Shown here one piece after another: positions 17,486 through 26,642 of a DNA stretch of 64,000 nt (the first letter of the stretch is position 1; each line of letters begins with the position of its first letter). The notes beneath the pieces were generated by a model. The model was not told the origin of the DNA. It worked only from the letters and a program-made list of their open reading frames with translations, and made no database searches. Made by a program: the position numbers and the translations under genes. Source of the stretch: a virus; the IMG/VR virus record IMGVR_UViG_3300045974_000132, positions 62,001-126,000 of that record. One strand, written 5' to 3'.

Positions 17486-19015
17486 CTAACCTGTATATGT
17501 CACGCCACCGACGCCCGGCTGATTCTTGAGCAAGATGATACCTTGCTTATAGCCGTTGTTTACGGAAACGCGAGTTTTGAAGTTTGTAGTGCTAAGGGCC
17601 GTTGAGTTGTATGCTACGTGAATCCAAGGACGATTGGCCCCATACTCTAGGATTACTTCAGAGAACGGAAGATTGTCTTTAATCCAAACAGCACGATCAT
17701 AGTATTCCTTATCACTAATACCCGGCCACTGCAAGTCTGTAGCACTACCCTTAGTATGCCAGCTATTAGGAGCACTTGCATTTGCAACTAAACGGAAGCC
17801 GCTTGTTACAACAGGCTTACCATACTTAGCAGTAATTGGCTCCAGCATATTCTTAGCATGTTGGCTAAGGTTGCATACTATCTGGGCCGCAGTAAGACCT
17901 TGCTGGGCTGCAACAGCATTACGTTGCAAGGCAGCATTCGTTGAAAGCATACCCAGGTTGAAGCTAGTTGAAAGTTGAGTAGTCGGTGGAAAGTCTGTCA
18001 TTGCTTCAAAAGCAGAACAATCCTTAGGTGCAGCAGTTTTAGCAGGAGGGGCCACTTCACTCTTCTCCGTTTCAGTAGGATTATTAGGAGCAGTTGACAT
18101 ACCCGCTGCGGTAAGTGCTTCTTTAGAAGGTGTCGCTCCTTCAAAGTTTGTTACCGCCACATCTTCTTTAGTTGCAGATGAAGAGAAACCATCACCTGGA
18201 GCAGCGCCTCTGATACCAGGCCAATCTTTTAGTTGGACTGCTGCTGCATCACCTGGGCTACCCGGATCACCTGCGCCCGTTCCACCGTTTTCTTGCAAAG
18301 GCGATCCTTCAAGCGATAGCACCCCACCCGCTTTGACTGTTGCAGCAGCCGAAGCAGAATGCGTAAGTTGTCCTTGTGCAGAAATCAAATGGTCGGCAGA
18401 CTGTGTATGACTCTTACCTGATATATGTTCCTTGAAGTCACCCTTGACAGTAACAGAATGGCTACCATCAATCGTTTCATCGAGATTGCCTTGAATGTGC
18501 CTAGTTACATTGCCGTGAACCAACTCAGCAACATTACCTAATACTTCAAGCTGTAAGTCTCCGACTACGCAAATGCGACAGTCACCAGGGCTACGCATAT
18601 AAATGATGTTTGCTTGGGTATCAACAATCATCATTGAATTGTTTTGAAAGCGAAGAACAGCCCGATTAGGATAGTTCATTTCTGCTTCTTGCAAAGCAGT
18701 ACCCTTATCTACATTGTATCCTCTATACTCCGGATACATCGGACTGCCCTTCTGAAAGCGTACTTGAACTTTAGTTCCAACTTTCGGTACTAACAATATA
18801 CCCGAGCTACCGAACGCCCCATCTGGGTGATTCCAACCAGCTGAGATTGCCCAAGGTAGGTCTTCGTCAGGGATGCCATCGAATATTTCTTTTACACGCG
18901 CTTGAATACGCCCATACTTATCAGGATCGTTATTATGTACGACAGTAGCAGCATACCAAATATCTTTATTTAGGCCTTGCCCTTCGGCCATATCGGTCGC
19001 TAGGTTCATTGTCAT
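17486..19015 (-). CDS. Baseplate central spike, gp5-like, with C-terminal M15 peptidase domain
   Basis: 509 residues. N-terminal OB-fold (residues ~15-110: AATVVHNNDPDKYGRIQARV, ending PMYPEYRGY) as in gp5/VgrG-type spikes; a central beta-helix-like stretch follows with repeats such as HGNVTRHIQGNLDETI. After a Ser/Pro-rich linker, residues ~345-480 form a D,D-peptidase M15-type domain: SWHTKGSATDLQ near 418 (the SxHxxGxAxD zinc motif) and PWIHVAY near 463 with the third ligand. T4 gp5 carries a lysozyme here instead; this enzyme should cut peptide crosslinks of the host wall during penetration. The start overlaps the stop of the hub gene (ATGA). Confidence 0.85.
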   Translation of the reverse strand: MTMNLATDMAEGQGLNKDIWYAATVVHNNDPDKYGRIQARVKEIFDGIPDEDLPWAISAGWNHPDGAFGSSGILLVPKVGTKVQVRFQKGSPMYPEYRGYNVDKGTALQEAEMNYPNRAVLRFQNNSMMIVDTQANIIYMRSPGDCRICVVGDLQLEVLGNVAELVHGNVTRHIQGNLDETIDGSHSVTVKGDFKEHISGKSHTQSADHLISAQGQLTHSASAAATVKAGGVLSLEGSPLQENGGTGAGDPGSPGDAAAVQLKDWPGIRGAAPGDGFSSSATKEDVAVTNFEGATPSKEALTAAGMSTAPNNPTETEKSEVAPPAKTAAPKDCSAFEAMTDFPPTTQLSTSFNLGMLSTNAALQRNAVAAQQGLTAAQIVCNLSQHAKNMLEPITAKYGKPVVTSGFRLVANASAPNSWHTKGSATDLQWPGISDKEYYDRAVWIKDNLPFSEVILEYGANRPWIHVAYNSTALSTTNFKTRVSVNNGYKQGIILLKNQPGVGGVTYTG

Positions 19016-21069
19016 GATAGATTTGCCATTAAACGATTGGAATAAGATTTAGCTTCATCAATTGACGAAGCGGCAGAGCTACCTGAGGTGGGACTCAACG
19101 CAGTAGGTGACAACCAACTCGGGGAACCGTTGTAGTCTTTACTAAGCCCACTATTAACTACCCCTAGCAGATTAACATCTGACATTGAAGGTGTCTTCAA
19201 CCCTTGTTGCAGATTTACAGAAAACTGCGGAGTGCTATTGCTGAAAGAAGAAGGAGCCGTTACACCTCGTAGAGTACCAAGAGTCTTATTCCATTGACTA
19301 TTAGTTCCACCTGTCAATGTTGCAATATCACTAGCAGTACCTGACAAAGTGCTGTGCAGGATTGAGTAGTCACCGGAAGCTTTAACTACGTCAGCAGGCA
19401 TAATACCTAAAGTGCTTTGCATAGCAGAGCAGACAGCTTGCATGGGCATTGCTACAGCATACTGATTAACTAAGCTAGTTGTAATGCCGTTAGTCTGAGA
19501 TATTAAGGATGACTTAACACCGCTTGCTTGTCCTACTAAAGAGGACAGTAATCCACCGTTAGCGTTACTAACGAAGGAGAATACCGACTTCATATCTACA
19601 GCCGAAGCAGCTAGGATACGCGCATCTTGCAGCATACCAGTAATCGTAGAAGGTGAAGCAAGCCCATTAGAAACAAGTGACTTAACTCCGTCTAAGCGCC
19701 CCGCAATTCCAACAAGAGGACTTGCAATAGAGTTCTTCAGTCCGTCAAGCATCGAATTGCCGGTAGATACACCCGATACCAAACCTGACAAAGATGTAGC
19801 GTTGGCTCTATTAGCAGCAGCTAAGACGCCTGTGCTACCCGCGTTGACCGTAACATCAGGTATCATTGACCGCTCACTAGCGAAGTTACCTGGTTTCTCT
19901 AAAGAAGTGCTACCTGACATAGTTAAACTCATCCTTGCAAGTTCAATGCGTTCTGCGTAATGGACACCACCAGATATTGCATAGGTCTTACCTAAAACAA
20001 TATAGATGTCCGTGTTCTTAACAGGCTGTCGAAGGTCTGCATCTTCCTGACGATAGATAATAACATCATAAAGCTGAACTTCCGTAACACTGTCCATCAA
20101 TAAGGACATCTTCTCTGTGAACAGAGCATTCAGTTTTGTATTTTGGTATTGAGCAACCTCATAATTGTTATGAACGTTGCCGCAGTCTAAAGGGGCGTAC
20201 TCAATTCGGGAACGATCAATTTGTCCAGATACTGAACTATTGATAGGTAGATAGCTACCCGGCATTTTAACAGCTAGTTCCTTATGAGCATCTACATCGC
20301 CAGTCAACTTATTCTGAACGCGAGTGCTGCCATAGTTCTGCCAGGATGTCATCACACCCGCACTGCTACGGTCACGTGCTTCCTTAACAAAGTACAACTT
20401 ACGATTGTTATCGGTTGAACTAAGCGGAGCACTGTGCATAAACACATACTGAATTTTATCAATAGGTGTGTTAATAAGAGCTATCAAATCCCTATAGCGT
20501 AGTTCTCCGTATGACGTAACAGAAGCTGACATACCGCTATGAGGATCAATCCAACCGTGCTTTACAACGTCTTGCGCAAAGGTAGCTCGATTACGACAAA
20601 CATTCAACCATGTCTGAGAGTCATTAGGTGTACGTCCATCTAACGAAGACTGCCCAGAGAAGGTCAAACCGCACTTGGTTGCAAGTTGATTTAAGACAGT
20701 TTCAGAGCTACCCTTGTAGGACTCAATGGAACTTTTTGATATGTACTTAGGTGAATTCACTATGCACACAATGTCCATCGTAGGATTGAAAGCTTGATTC
20801 CCTCGACTGACACTGAACACTCTATACTTTCTAGGGCGAACAGTATTATCTTTATGCGAACGCGCAAGTGAAATCTCTACCTCATTACCTTCAGTTATAG
20901 CAGACTTAGGTGAAGAGAAGAGGCTGAGAGGATCAGAAATAGAAATCTTTAGCGCAGGTATTAGCGCACCGTTACCCTCAGTACCTATGATTGAAATTAA
21001 ACCTGCGTATTCTACTTCTGTACCGTCAATCTTTAACGATACAAATACTTTATCTTGGATATTTAGCAT
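19012..21069 (-). CDS. Baseplate hub protein, gp27-like
   Basis: 685 residues. The N-terminal ~390 residues look like a hub domain that binds the tube end: strand-rich start (KVFVSLKIDGTEVEYAGL), ALKISISDPLSLF, and SSETVLNQLATKCGLTF, the kind of sequence seen in gp27/D proteins. The C-terminal ~290 residues are Ser/Ala/Gly-rich and low complexity, without a recognised fold. It sits directly upstream of the spike gene and downstream of the gp53-like gene, the expected order. Confidence 0.78.
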   Translation of the reverse strand: MLNIQDKVFVSLKIDGTEVEYAGLISIIGTEGNGALIPALKISISDPLSLFSSPKSAITEGNEVEISLARSHKDNTVRPRKYRVFSVSRGNQAFNPTMDIVCIVNSPKYISKSSIESYKGSSETVLNQLATKCGLTFSGQSSLDGRTPNDSQTWLNVCRNRATFAQDVVKHGWIDPHSGMSASVTSYGELRYRDLIALINTPIDKIQYVFMHSAPLSSTDNNRKLYFVKEARDRSSAGVMTSWQNYGSTRVQNKLTGDVDAHKELAVKMPGSYLPINSSVSGQIDRSRIEYAPLDCGNVHNNYEVAQYQNTKLNALFTEKMSLLMDSVTEVQLYDVIIYRQEDADLRQPVKNTDIYIVLGKTYAISGGVHYAERIELARMSLTMSGSTSLEKPGNFASERSMIPDVTVNAGSTGVLAAANRANATSLSGLVSGVSTGNSMLDGLKNSIASPLVGIAGRLDGVKSLVSNGLASPSTITGMLQDARILAASAVDMKSVFSFVSNANGGLLSSLVGQASGVKSSLISQTNGITTSLVNQYAVAMPMQAVCSAMQSTLGIMPADVVKASGDYSILHSTLSGTASDIATLTGGTNSQWNKTLGTLRGVTAPSSFSNSTPQFSVNLQQGLKTPSMSDVNLLGVVNSGLSKDYNGSPSWLSPTALSPTSGSSAASSIDEAKSYSNRLMANLS

Positions 21070-21092
21070 GGTTTAAATCCTAAAGACTGCGC

Positions 21093-21443
21093 CTAAATAA
21101 TAGCTATGTTGGAGCCACTAGGCTGTGCGATCAACACATCATTGGTTACAGCAATGATACTACCTAGAGTAGGCATACGTAGTGTCATGCCCTCAGTAAT
21201 ATCTCTGAAGCGACATATGCCGTTGTACGTCATTATGTGCCACCAGTAATCTTCAACTCCGTACTCACGCAAGGAGATTAAATCAGGCGCACCCCGTTCA
21301 TCTTGCACAACAGGGTGATTTGAATAAGTAGTGATCTGTAGAAGCTTAGGTACTATCTTATCTAGAAGAGGATCAATACCGTACTTATCAATAGTGACGG
21401 CATAAACCCGGAAGAAGCGATTATTGAAATCGACGGCGTACAT
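21093..21443 (-). CDS. Baseplate wedge protein, gp53-like
   Basis: 116 residues. Contains DLISLREYGVEDYWWHIMTY and EGMTLRMPTLGSIIAV, a combination seen in gp53 / LysM-like baseplate proteins that attach wedges to the hub. The RBS GAAGGG precedes the ATG and a CTAATTTC element lies 17 bases before the start. Confidence 0.72.
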   Translation of the reverse strand: MYAVDFNNRFFRVYAVTIDKYGIDPLLDKIVPKLLQITTYSNHPVVQDERGAPDLISLREYGVEDYWWHIMTYNGICRFRDITEGMTLRMPTLGSIIAVTNDVLIAQPSGSNIAII

Positions 21444-21460
21444 AAAATCCCTTCTTTTAA

Positions 21461-21468
21461 GAAATTAG
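21461..21468 (-). promoter_or_regulatory. Promoter-like octamer CTAATTTC (one mismatch)
   Basis: Minus-strand CTAATTTC in the divergent gap between the plus-strand endonuclease and the gp53-like gene, 17 bases before the latter's ATG. One mismatch to the recurrent element. It would restart minus-strand transcription downstream of the inserted antisense gene. Confidence 0.4.
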
Positions 21469-21506
21469 TAATTTTATAGAGTATACGCAACTAAAGGAAC
21501 TAAAAA

Positions 21507-22448
21507 ATGGCTTACACTATAAAAGACTTTATAAAAGCTTCCAAGGAAAAGCACGGTAATACCTATGTATATACTACCGTTGTATATGAAAATGCTCATG
21601 CTGATGTGGTAATAAAATGTAGGAAGCACGGAGAATTTAAACAAAAGCCTATGGTACATCTACGAGGAGCTGGCTGCCCGGTGTGCGCTCAAGATAGACG
21701 GAATAAAACACGTACTTTAAGCTCAGAAGAATTTATAAAAAGAGCAAAACAAAAGCACGGTCGTAAATTTGACTATTCAAAAGTAGAATATAAAAACTCT
21801 ACCACAAGAATTACTGTAGGCTGTAAAAAGCACGGAGACTTTACGATTTCACCTAATGGGCACATGAACGGCTACGGTTGTACGAAATGTTGTTACGAAG
21901 GTAGAGCAGAGCGAAGACTAAGTAACAGGGAGGAGTTCCTCAAAAAAGCGAAAGAAGTACACGGCTCAAAGTATTCTTATAAAAAATCAGAGTATACCAA
22001 AGCTTCTGTTAATATTATTATTACCTGTAAAGAGCATGGTGATTTTTTACAAACCCCTAACAATCATTTAAGTGGTAAAGGGTGCTCTGATTGCACTGTC
22101 TGTGTAAACTTTTCAAATATAGCAATAGAATGGATTGAAAAGGAGGCAAAACGTCGTCGCTTGAAAAGTGTACAACATGCTTTAAAGGGAGGTGAATTTC
22201 GTATACCTGGAACACGCCTTCGAGTAGACGGTTTCCATGCCCGCTCTAACACAATCTTTGAATTTTACGGAGACTGTTTTCACGGCAACCCAACTGTTTA
22301 TAAGCCTAGGTCTTATCCAAATCCTTTAAATAAGAAACTTACTGCAAAACAGTTATACACGAAAACCATGGAACGCGAATACTTACTAAAGTCCTTAGGC
22401 TACAACGTAGTATCCATGTGGGAGTACGACTACCGAAATTCAAAGTAA
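21507..22448 (+). CDS. Homing endonuclease with zinc-finger repeats and Vsr/EDxHD-like nuclease domain
   Basis: 313 residues; the only plus-strand gene. Three tandem ~60-residue repeats (about 1-60, 70-130, 135-195), each of the form F-x-KA-x-x-x-HG-x-x-Y, then C-x-x-HG-x-F and GC-x-x-C, are DNA-binding DUF723-type repeats. The C-terminal part (about 225-313) has RVDGFHARSNTIFEFYGDCFHGNP and ends MWEYDY, as in Vsr/EDxHD nucleases of the PD-(D/E)xK type. Such free-standing enzymes cut phage alleles lacking the gene and spread by gene conversion. It is inserted antisense between two baseplate genes. An AAGGAAC ribosome-binding site precedes the ATG. Confidence 0.8.
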   Translation: MAYTIKDFIKASKEKHGNTYVYTTVVYENAHADVVIKCRKHGEFKQKPMVHLRGAGCPVCAQDRRNKTRTLSSEEFIKRAKQKHGRKFDYSKVEYKNSTTRITVGCKKHGDFTISPNGHMNGYGCTKCCYEGRAERRLSNREEFLKKAKEVHGSKYSYKKSEYTKASVNIIITCKEHGDFLQTPNNHLSGKGCSDCTVCVNFSNIAIEWIEKEAKRRRLKSVQHALKGGEFRIPGTRLRVDGFHARSNTIFEFYGDCFHGNPTVYKPRSYPNPLNKKLTAKQLYTKTMEREYLLKSLGYNVVSMWEYDYRNSK

Positions 22449-22463
22449 GCCATAATCCACCTC

Positions 22464-23192
22464 TTATTTGTTTAGGAACATGCTATCAATATCGGTTGTA
22501 GTAAAGCATGTGAAGTAACTCTTAATATCAACAGTTGCTTTTGCTTTATGTGGGATACCTGTTGAGCCAAATAAGCTGTCAAACTGAACATCAACCCGCT
22601 CGATAATGCAGTTATCGAGCCTTAGAAAATTACCAATCTTTAAGATGATACGCTTACTGTCCATTGCTTGATTTATAAGCGTTGGCCCAGGGGCTTTAAG
22701 AGTTACTGCACTCAAAACATTACCGGCCTTCTCTCCTAAGATTTCTTTCACACCTCCACCACCTAAGCTAGGAGCAACAAGCTTCAATAACTTTTGAATC
22801 TTGTCCTGTACTTCTTTCTTAGGATCACGTTGAGCAATAAACGTGAAAGGTATCTGAAAGCCAATAGGGTCTGAAGACTGCCATACTTGAGCAGATGTAG
22901 CGCGGCTCTTAACTGAGATACCTGCTGCTTTCATGCCCTGTTGTGCAATTGAAGATACTGCTCCGTTACCCATAGCCTCTTGTAGAACATTAGCAAAAGG
23001 AGCATCCCACTGCGCCCCTAAACTAATGCTAAAAGATTCATCAATGGATGTCGCTACAGAGAAGTTTTCTTCTGGGTTGGAGTCACCGCGAACTTCTAAG
23101 GTGACTATATAGTTTTCATGCAAACCCCATGAAGCTATATATTCTGTAGCAGCAGGTGGGGATGCTGTTCCTTTACCACTAATGACAGCCAT
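22464..23192 (-). CDS. Baseplate tail-tube-junction protein (gp48/gp54-like by position)
   Basis: 242 residues. Located between the tape measure gene and the baseplate genes. The C-terminal ~90 residues (DSKRIILKIGNFLRLDNCII, then HKAKATVDIKSYFTCFTT) resemble a tail-tube fold, as in tube-initiator proteins gp48 and gp54. The N-terminal part contains GQWDAPFANVLQE-like sequence without a recognised fold. I infer that it forms the platform on which the tube polymerises. Confidence 0.6.
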   Translation of the reverse strand: MAVISGKGTASPPAATEYIASWGLHENYIVTLEVRGDSNPEENFSVATSIDESFSISLGAQWDAPFANVLQEAMGNGAVSSIAQQGMKAAGISVKSRATSAQVWQSSDPIGFQIPFTFIAQRDPKKEVQDKIQKLLKLVAPSLGGGGVKEILGEKAGNVLSAVTLKAPGPTLINQAMDSKRIILKIGNFLRLDNCIIERVDVQFDSLFGSTGIPHKAKATVDIKSYFTCFTTTDIDSMFLNK

Positions 23193-23207
23193 GATGTTTT
23201 CCTAAGA

Positions 23208-25607
23208 TTAGATGTGTCCAATATTCAATAGAACAAGACCCATATCAGTAAGTTGTAACGGTAGTGAATCTAAAGTAGGCACTGTGCTAGAGCCACCTTG
23301 AGACGGAGTTTTATCTGCTTCAGAAACAGTAGGAGCATCAGGCTTGAGTTGCTCTGCATTAGCTACCTTAACAGGCTTAGCTTCTTCAGGAGCAGACTTA
23401 TCTACCATGCGGGGAGATTCTTTCTTCACCGACATTATCGAAGCATCTGTCTTAGCAATAGCAGCTTGCTTCTTACTGACTTCAATATGGTTGGCTTCAT
23501 TAGCAAGCCTCATATCTTCATCAGTAGCAGGAGTAGGTTTAGCACCTGACTTAACTACCTTGTCAGATACATTGTCTGTTTTAGATACGGGCTTTTGCTT
23601 AGTCGCATCGGTATCTGCTTTAGCAACTTGCGTCTTACCTGTTTCAGGCTGACCTACTGCCTTAGCAACTTGCGTCTTACCTGTTTCAGGCTGACCTACT
23701 GCCTTAGCATCCTTAGTTGCATCCTTGTCAGTTACTCCGTGCTGGGCACTTACAGCAACCTTCATCTGGTCTTTAGTAATATCTTTACCAGACGCATCTG
23801 TATAAGCAGTCTTACCTTCTTTGAAGCCTTCTTGCTGCTTCATTGCTGCTAATACCTTTTGACGCTGATCCGGCGTCAAGTCACTCATTTTAGTCTTACC
23901 GTCTACACCAGCAGCTTCACGAACTTTCTTCTGATAGGCAGCCGTGTCATTCTCAGTAGAAGGAGCATACCTAGAGATTGCATCATCAATCGACTTGTCT
24001 TTGTAGTTCTTGCTTTCAAATAGCAAGCTCTCTTTAGCCTTCGCACCAGACTGTTGATCTGGAAATATAGCAAAGCCGTCTTTGTCTTGACCGATAGCCC
24101 CTTTAGACTTAGCATAGTCTCCATAACGCATGTTGCCTTCGTTATTGTTACGCCAAGCACGAGAACCACCTTCTCTAGTTTCAGTATTACCTGCGTCGTC
24201 TTTAAACTGACGTTGGTTGCCGACACCTACAGCACTCTTTATAGCGCCTGCAATGCCACCTTCTTTGTAGCCTTGCTTAACATCTTCTACTTTATTACCT
24301 ACCGCAGTACCCACAGAGCCGACAGCAGACTTGGCTCCTTGAAAGATTGCACCGGCCCCTGCTTTGAAGTTATCGCCAAAGTCTGAGAAGGTCTTACTCA
24401 ACCCGGTAAGCATACTAACAGTGTTGGTTTCAAAGTTATCAGTAAACTTACCGAAGTTGTCTGTTACTGACTTGAAGCCTGGGATTACACTGTTCTTAAA
24501 GCCTGCTGCAATGCTGCCGCCCATATCTGAAACAGAAGTCATTGCCTTAGAAGTATTATCTACTGCACCGTGATATAGACTAGAGGCTCCTCTTTGAACA
24601 GCATCTACACCGTCGTATATATCGCCACCTAAAGAGCCGCTGCCTCCAAGTGCTGTAGAAGTAGCATTGATACCGTTGTTTATCTTATCACCAGCATACA
24701 TACCCCAACGCATAGGTGAGATCATATCCCAGCCCGACGGCATTTCTGTTTGCTTCTTACCGTCTAGCAAATCAGATACACCGCTACCTACGTCAAGGGC
24801 TGCACCTAAAGGAGCTGCTACTTTACCTAATAGATTGCCACCTGCTTTAACTACAGCAGGCATCTTACCGAATAAGCCCTTTAAAGCGCCACCTGCTTTA
24901 CCTGCAATGTTACCTGCGCCTTCAGCGATAGACTCTCCTGCACCACCTACTTTACCCTTGACAGCATCCCACCAAGAGCCACCGCCACCTACGCTGGGTA
25001 CGCGTGCTTGACCCATAGCTTTACCCATGCGCCCCGCCTTACCCATCTTACCTTTGCCACCCTTTCCGCCTTTACCACCCTTGCGGTTATCCCACTTCTC
25101 TTTACCCCAATCCCAAACGTCTTTTATATCGTCTATGATTGAACCTCCTCCACCTTCTTTACTAGGCTTGTCTTTCCAACCCATACTACGAGCAGCATTC
25201 TTTGCTTCTGCATCGCGCTTACTGTGGGTGCCATCGGGCTTTAAGTAGTGGGCAATTTCATCGAGCTTACTACCCAGCGTATCTACTAGAGCTTTATTAA
25301 GATCCCGTAGGTCGTTTGAAATAGTTTTCGTTTGGCTATTCTGATTAGCTGCAAATTCATGGAAGACTGCAATCTGTTCCTTAGAGAACTTACCGTAAAC
25401 TGCATCCTTCTGAGTATCTGTAGCTGTTTTAGAACCAATACTACCTAGTATCTGGGTGCTAGTCTTCCGATTAGCTTCCGTGCTGTTAGCAACTAGTTTA
25501 ATATTGGAGTTCAAGGAAGCCAAGAGTTCGGCTGTTTCAGTGCTATCTTCTGCACTGTTAACCTCTTCCCTACGCTTTTCCAGATAGTCTCTTAGAAAGT
25601 TACTCAT
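23208..25607 (-). CDS. Tape measure protein with lysozyme-like/structural insert
   Basis: 799 residues. Identification by position (between the tail chaperone and the baseplate) and composition: helical N-terminus (RDYLEKRREEVNSAEDS), a Gly/Lys-rich stretch near 175-200, then Gly/Ala-rich helices (GNLLGKVAAPLGAALDVGSG). Residues ~480-610 form a globular insert with RAWRNNNEGNMRYGDYAK and YAPSTENDTAAYQKKV, which I take for a peptidoglycan-interacting domain of the kind often carried by tape measures. The C-terminal part has an exact 14-residue tandem repeat and is Lys/Asp/Pro-rich. The protein sets tail length and is probably ejected. Confidence 0.78.
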   Translation of the reverse strand: MSNFLRDYLEKRREEVNSAEDSTETAELLASLNSNIKLVANSTEANRKTSTQILGSIGSKTATDTQKDAVYGKFSKEQIAVFHEFAANQNSQTKTISNDLRDLNKALVDTLGSKLDEIAHYLKPDGTHSKRDAEAKNAARSMGWKDKPSKEGGGGSIIDDIKDVWDWGKEKWDNRKGGKGGKGGKGKMGKAGRMGKAMGQARVPSVGGGGSWWDAVKGKVGGAGESIAEGAGNIAGKAGGALKGLFGKMPAVVKAGGNLLGKVAAPLGAALDVGSGVSDLLDGKKQTEMPSGWDMISPMRWGMYAGDKINNGINATSTALGGSGSLGGDIYDGVDAVQRGASSLYHGAVDNTSKAMTSVSDMGGSIAAGFKNSVIPGFKSVTDNFGKFTDNFETNTVSMLTGLSKTFSDFGDNFKAGAGAIFQGAKSAVGSVGTAVGNKVEDVKQGYKEGGIAGAIKSAVGVGNQRQFKDDAGNTETREGGSRAWRNNNEGNMRYGDYAKSKGAIGQDKDGFAIFPDQQSGAKAKESLLFESKNYKDKSIDDAISRYAPSTENDTAAYQKKVREAAGVDGKTKMSDLTPDQRQKVLAAMKQQEGFKEGKTAYTDASGKDITKDQMKVAVSAQHGVTDKDATKDAKAVGQPETGKTQVAKAVGQPETGKTQVAKADTDATKQKPVSKTDNVSDKVVKSGAKPTPATDEDMRLANEANHIEVSKKQAAIAKTDASIMSVKKESPRMVDKSAPEEAKPVKVANAEQLKPDAPTVSEADKTPSQGGSSTVPTLDSLPLQLTDMGLVLLNIGHI
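23620..23703. repeat. Exact 42-bp tandem duplication in the tape measure gene
   Basis: Two identical 42-base copies (23620-23661 and 23662-23703) encode the 14-residue unit AVGQPETGKTQVAK twice in a row; a partial third copy follows. The frame is kept. It points to recent slippage or unequal recombination in the disordered C-terminal part. Confidence 0.9.
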
Positions 25608-25674
25608 GGTGTTCCACCTTTGAACAAACTCTTAGTCATTCGGACTAACATAAGGGCTACGGGTGTCCATACCG

Positions 25675-25860
25675 TTACCTCCCTCCAACCCGTATAGTTC
25701 GCAGATTCGTATTTGCATTACGAGCATCTTCACGATCTTTACGGTACTTGGAGTAGAAGTAGAGGAGGGTCATACTAGAAACATCATCAACAGGTTGGAG
25801 ACCTCTGTGCTTCAAAAGGTCGTACTGCATATCTAGTATGTCCCCCTCAGTCACTATTGA
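25675..25860 (-). CDS. Downstream -1-frame part of the tail assembly chaperone
   Basis: In the -1 frame relative to the chaperone gene, an open frame continues from the T6 run for 61 codons (SIVTEGDILDMQYDLL ... TIRVGGR). If ribosomes slip back one base at the T run, the product is the chaperone fused to this segment (about 322 residues), as for lambda G-GT and most long-tailed phages, where the GT-type product binds the tape measure. An independent start is also possible: ATG at 25830 with GAGGGGG about 13 bases upstream, giving a 51-residue protein. The gene order tube - chaperone - this frame - tape measure supports the frameshift model. Confidence 0.6.
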   Translation of the reverse strand, partial: SIVTEGDILDMQYDLLKHRGLQPVDDVSSMTLLYFYSKYRKDREDARNANTNLRTIRVGGR

Positions 25861-26642
25861 AAAAACGTGAGAGCGTTGAGCTTGAGTGTTTGGGTATGCT
25901 CGACTCGGCACTTACGGCAATTAAAGGTAACAGTCTCATTAATGCCGTGCACAACTTCCCGATTGATCTTTAGCGCCTTAGCGATTAAGTTCATGCCGCG
26001 ATCAGACTCAGCCGTTGCAATCTTTTCTGCCCAAGTACTACCCTGCAACCACTGAATAGCAGGTGCAAGCATACACAAATCGGCATCCAGCAAAGACGCA
26101 TTGAGATTAACAAGGATGTTAACGCGAGGATAGTCTAAGTCAGGATCAAGTTCAAACTCTTCATCCAAGCACAGAACATCAATAGTAGGAATCTGTACAA
26201 CGCTAGTGTTGTGCGTATCACAGGATTCAACATCGTAATCTTTGGTAAGCATTTCCGCATTAGGCCAATTCTCTTCTGTGTATAGAAGAGCCTTGTTAGT
26301 TTCTTTATGCGTGAAGTACGGCTGATTGCAATACCATTCAAGGATGTACGGACTGTCGGGCATCGAATAGATACGCAACCACAGTAGTACATAGTAGAAG
26401 TCACCGATTGTAAGATCGTAAACGTCATGGCTGATACACAGATCAACAGCACGAATCAAAGGATCAAGGTCGTTTAATTGTGCTGATTTTGACAAAAGGC
26501 GCATTTCATTAAGGCGAAAGGGTCGAATGAACAGTTTATCCATTCGACCCTTATAAGGATGACCTTGAGAAGGTAGCGTACCTACATCGTGGTAGGCAGA
26601 ATCTTTAGAAATCTGCTCAAATTGTGCAGCATCGCATTTCAT
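25854..26642 (-). CDS. Tail assembly chaperone (G-like / T4 gp26-like)
   Basis: 262 residues. N-terminal part contains FIRPFRLNEMRLLSKSAQLND and a helical region LIRAVDLCISHDVYDLTIGD; the C-terminal part has FNCRKCRVEHTQTL, a CxxC zinc-binding-like turn, and ends ALTFFQ. This organisation matches tail assembly chaperone/baseplate hub-assembly proteins of large myoviruses. It lies between the tube-like genes and the tape measure. The last codons are TTT TTT CAA TAG, a run of six T directly before the stop (see the frameshift site). Confidence 0.65.
   Translation of the reverse strand: MKCDAAQFEQISKDSAYHDVGTLPSQGHPYKGRMDKLFIRPFRLNEMRLLSKSAQLNDLDPLIRAVDLCISHDVYDLTIGDFYYVLLWLRIYSMPDSPYILEWYCNQPYFTHKETNKALLYTEENWPNAEMLTKDYDVESCDTHNTSVVQIPTIDVLCLDEEFELDPDLDYPRVNILVNLNASLLDADLCMLAPAIQWLQGSTWAEKIATAESDRGMNLIAKALKINREVVHGINETVTFNCRKCRVEHTQTLKLNALTFFQ
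25860..25865 (-). promoter_or_regulatory. Candidate -1 programmed frameshift site (T6)
   Basis: On the minus strand the end of the chaperone gene reads ACG TTT TTT CAA TAG. A one-base backward slip on the second TTT keeps perfect pairing and opens a 61-codon frame. It is not a canonical X XXY YYZ heptamer for tandem slippage (the base before the run is G), so P-site slippage is the likelier mechanism. Confidence 0.5.

Noticed and set aside
23903-24226. Alternative frame in the tape measure gene
   Set aside because: Lies inside a longer, well-supported gene with consistent start signals; no motif.
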